From: Myxococcus eversor | GTDB taxonomy: Bacteria; Myxococcota; Myxococcia; Myxococcales; Myxococcaceae | Reading direction: 5' to 3' | Length of the DNA stretch: 64,000 nt | NCBI RefSeq assembly: GCF_010894455.1 | Contig: NZ_JAAIXY010000002.1 | Coordinates: 676,962-740,961 of the forward strand | In this document: positions 63,594-64,000 of the stretch, piece by piece | How the letters are laid out: each line of letters opens with the position of its first letter | Position numbering within the stretch: the stretch's first letter is position 1 | The notes under the pieces: model-generated | What the model saw: only the letters and a program-made list of their open reading frames with translations | The model's database searches: none | Told to the model about the DNA's origin: nothing | Translations under genes and position numbers: made by a program

Positions 63594-64000
63594 ATGCGAC
63601 GCTTCTCAGCCCTCTCATCTCCTCCCAATGACGTTGGTGCCCCCTACGTGGAGTCGCTGGAGCAGGTGGGCGAAGAAGAAGTGAAGGACCGTCAGTTCGT
63701 GACGGCGCTCGCGCGGGGGCTGGAAATCCTGCGCGCCTTCACGCCTCAGCGCCCCATGCTCGGCAACCAGGAGCTCGCGGCGAGCACGGGGCTGCCCAAG
63801 CCCACCATCTCCCGGCTCACGCACACGCTGACGCGGCTGGGCTACCTCACGTATTCCCAGCGACTGGGCAAGTACCAGCTCGGCACCCGTGTGCTGGCAT
63901 TGGGCTTCGCGGCGCTGTCCAACATGGGGGTGCGCGACGTGGCGCGGCCCCTGATGCAGGACCTGGCGGACTACGCCAACGTCCCCGTGTCCCTGGGCAG
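63594..64000 (+). CDS. IclR family transcriptional regulator (partial, cut by window end)
   Basis: First 135 or so residues only. After a 33-residue N-terminal extension the IclR helix-turn-helix reads FVTALARGLEILRAFTP, LGNQELAASTGLPKPTISRLTHTLTRLGYLTY, followed by the linker and start of the effector domain (KYQLGTRVLALGFAALSN, VRDVARPLMQDLADYANVPVSLG). This is typical of IclR proteins controlling aromatic or fatty-acid catabolism (PcaR/PobR/KdgR style). Divergent from the beta-oxidation operon with operator and promoter between. AGGACC precedes the ATG. Confidence 0.9.
   Translation, partial: MRRFSALSSPPNDVGAPYVESLEQVGEEEVKDRQFVTALARGLEILRAFTPQRPMLGNQELAASTGLPKPTISRLTHTLTRLGYLTYSQRLGKYQLGTRVLALGFAALSNMGVRDVARPLMQDLADYANVPVSLG

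Overview
The window is a stretch of a high-GC myxobacterial chromosome, most likely from the Myxococcus/Corallococcus/Pyxidicoccus group. The signs are a strong G/C bias at third codon positions, many small lipoproteins, a MYXO-CTERM-type sorting signal (28262-30670), a eukaryote-like Ser/Thr kinase, an orphan multi-GAF histidine kinase, and a lipoprotein/CXXCG-protein pair that resembles a myxobacterial SitA/SitI toxin-immunity locus. I see no prophage, insertion sequence, CRISPR array or rRNA operon. Genus is inferred from these features, not from a marker gene.

Layout. 1-8.4 kb: a MOSC protein, an isolated 3,5-diaminohexanoate dehydrogenase (kdd), lipoproteins, the glycogen debranching enzyme GlgX and a methyltransferase. 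8.4-13 kb is accessory-looking: an NTF2-like protein, a lipidated subclass B1 metallo-beta-lactamase, a coiled-coil lipoprotein, the SitA/SitI-like pair and an AT-rich tRNA-Thr(UGU). 13-34.8 kb is mixed: an SPFH protein, a large acyl-CoA dehydrogenase, a Cys-rich lipoprotein, an ornithine-cyclodeaminase-type LOR/SDH protein, a LysM endopeptidase, a LysR regulator divergent from a YiaA/B membrane protein whose start codon lies inside a long hairpin, a zincin-like gene pair, DUF4419, a metallophosphoesterase, AIM24, a glycine-rich surface protein, a cupin, methyltransferases and an HTH-citrate synthase fusion. 34.8-38.8 kb is an Fo-only ATP synthase operon (atpZ-atpI-like-atpB-atpE-atpF) followed by ychF; F1 genes are absent. 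39-47.5 kb holds a PEBP protein, a sensor kinase, a beta-barrel protein, a Ser/Thr kinase with nine 14-residue repeats overlapping hemL, and rraA.

47.5-64 kb appears to be one metabolic neighbourhood. A branched-chain-amino-acid-type ABC transporter with an embedded acyl-CoA ligase and an outer-membrane channel (47808-55456) is followed, after an SDR/LysR pair, by a minus-strand catabolic operon (63487 to 57388: enoyl-CoA hydratase, 3-hydroxyacyl-CoA dehydrogenase, thiolase, aldehyde dehydrogenase, alcohol dehydrogenase) divergent from an IclR-family regulator cut by the window end. The same dyad, TTYCGC-N3-GCGRAA, occurs twice upstream of the transporter operon and once in the iclR intergenic region. 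This suggests one IclR regulon joining uptake, CoA activation and beta-oxidation of a shared substrate, perhaps an alcohol, fatty acid or aromatic acid. This link is the most interesting system-level observation here; it is an inference from motif identity.
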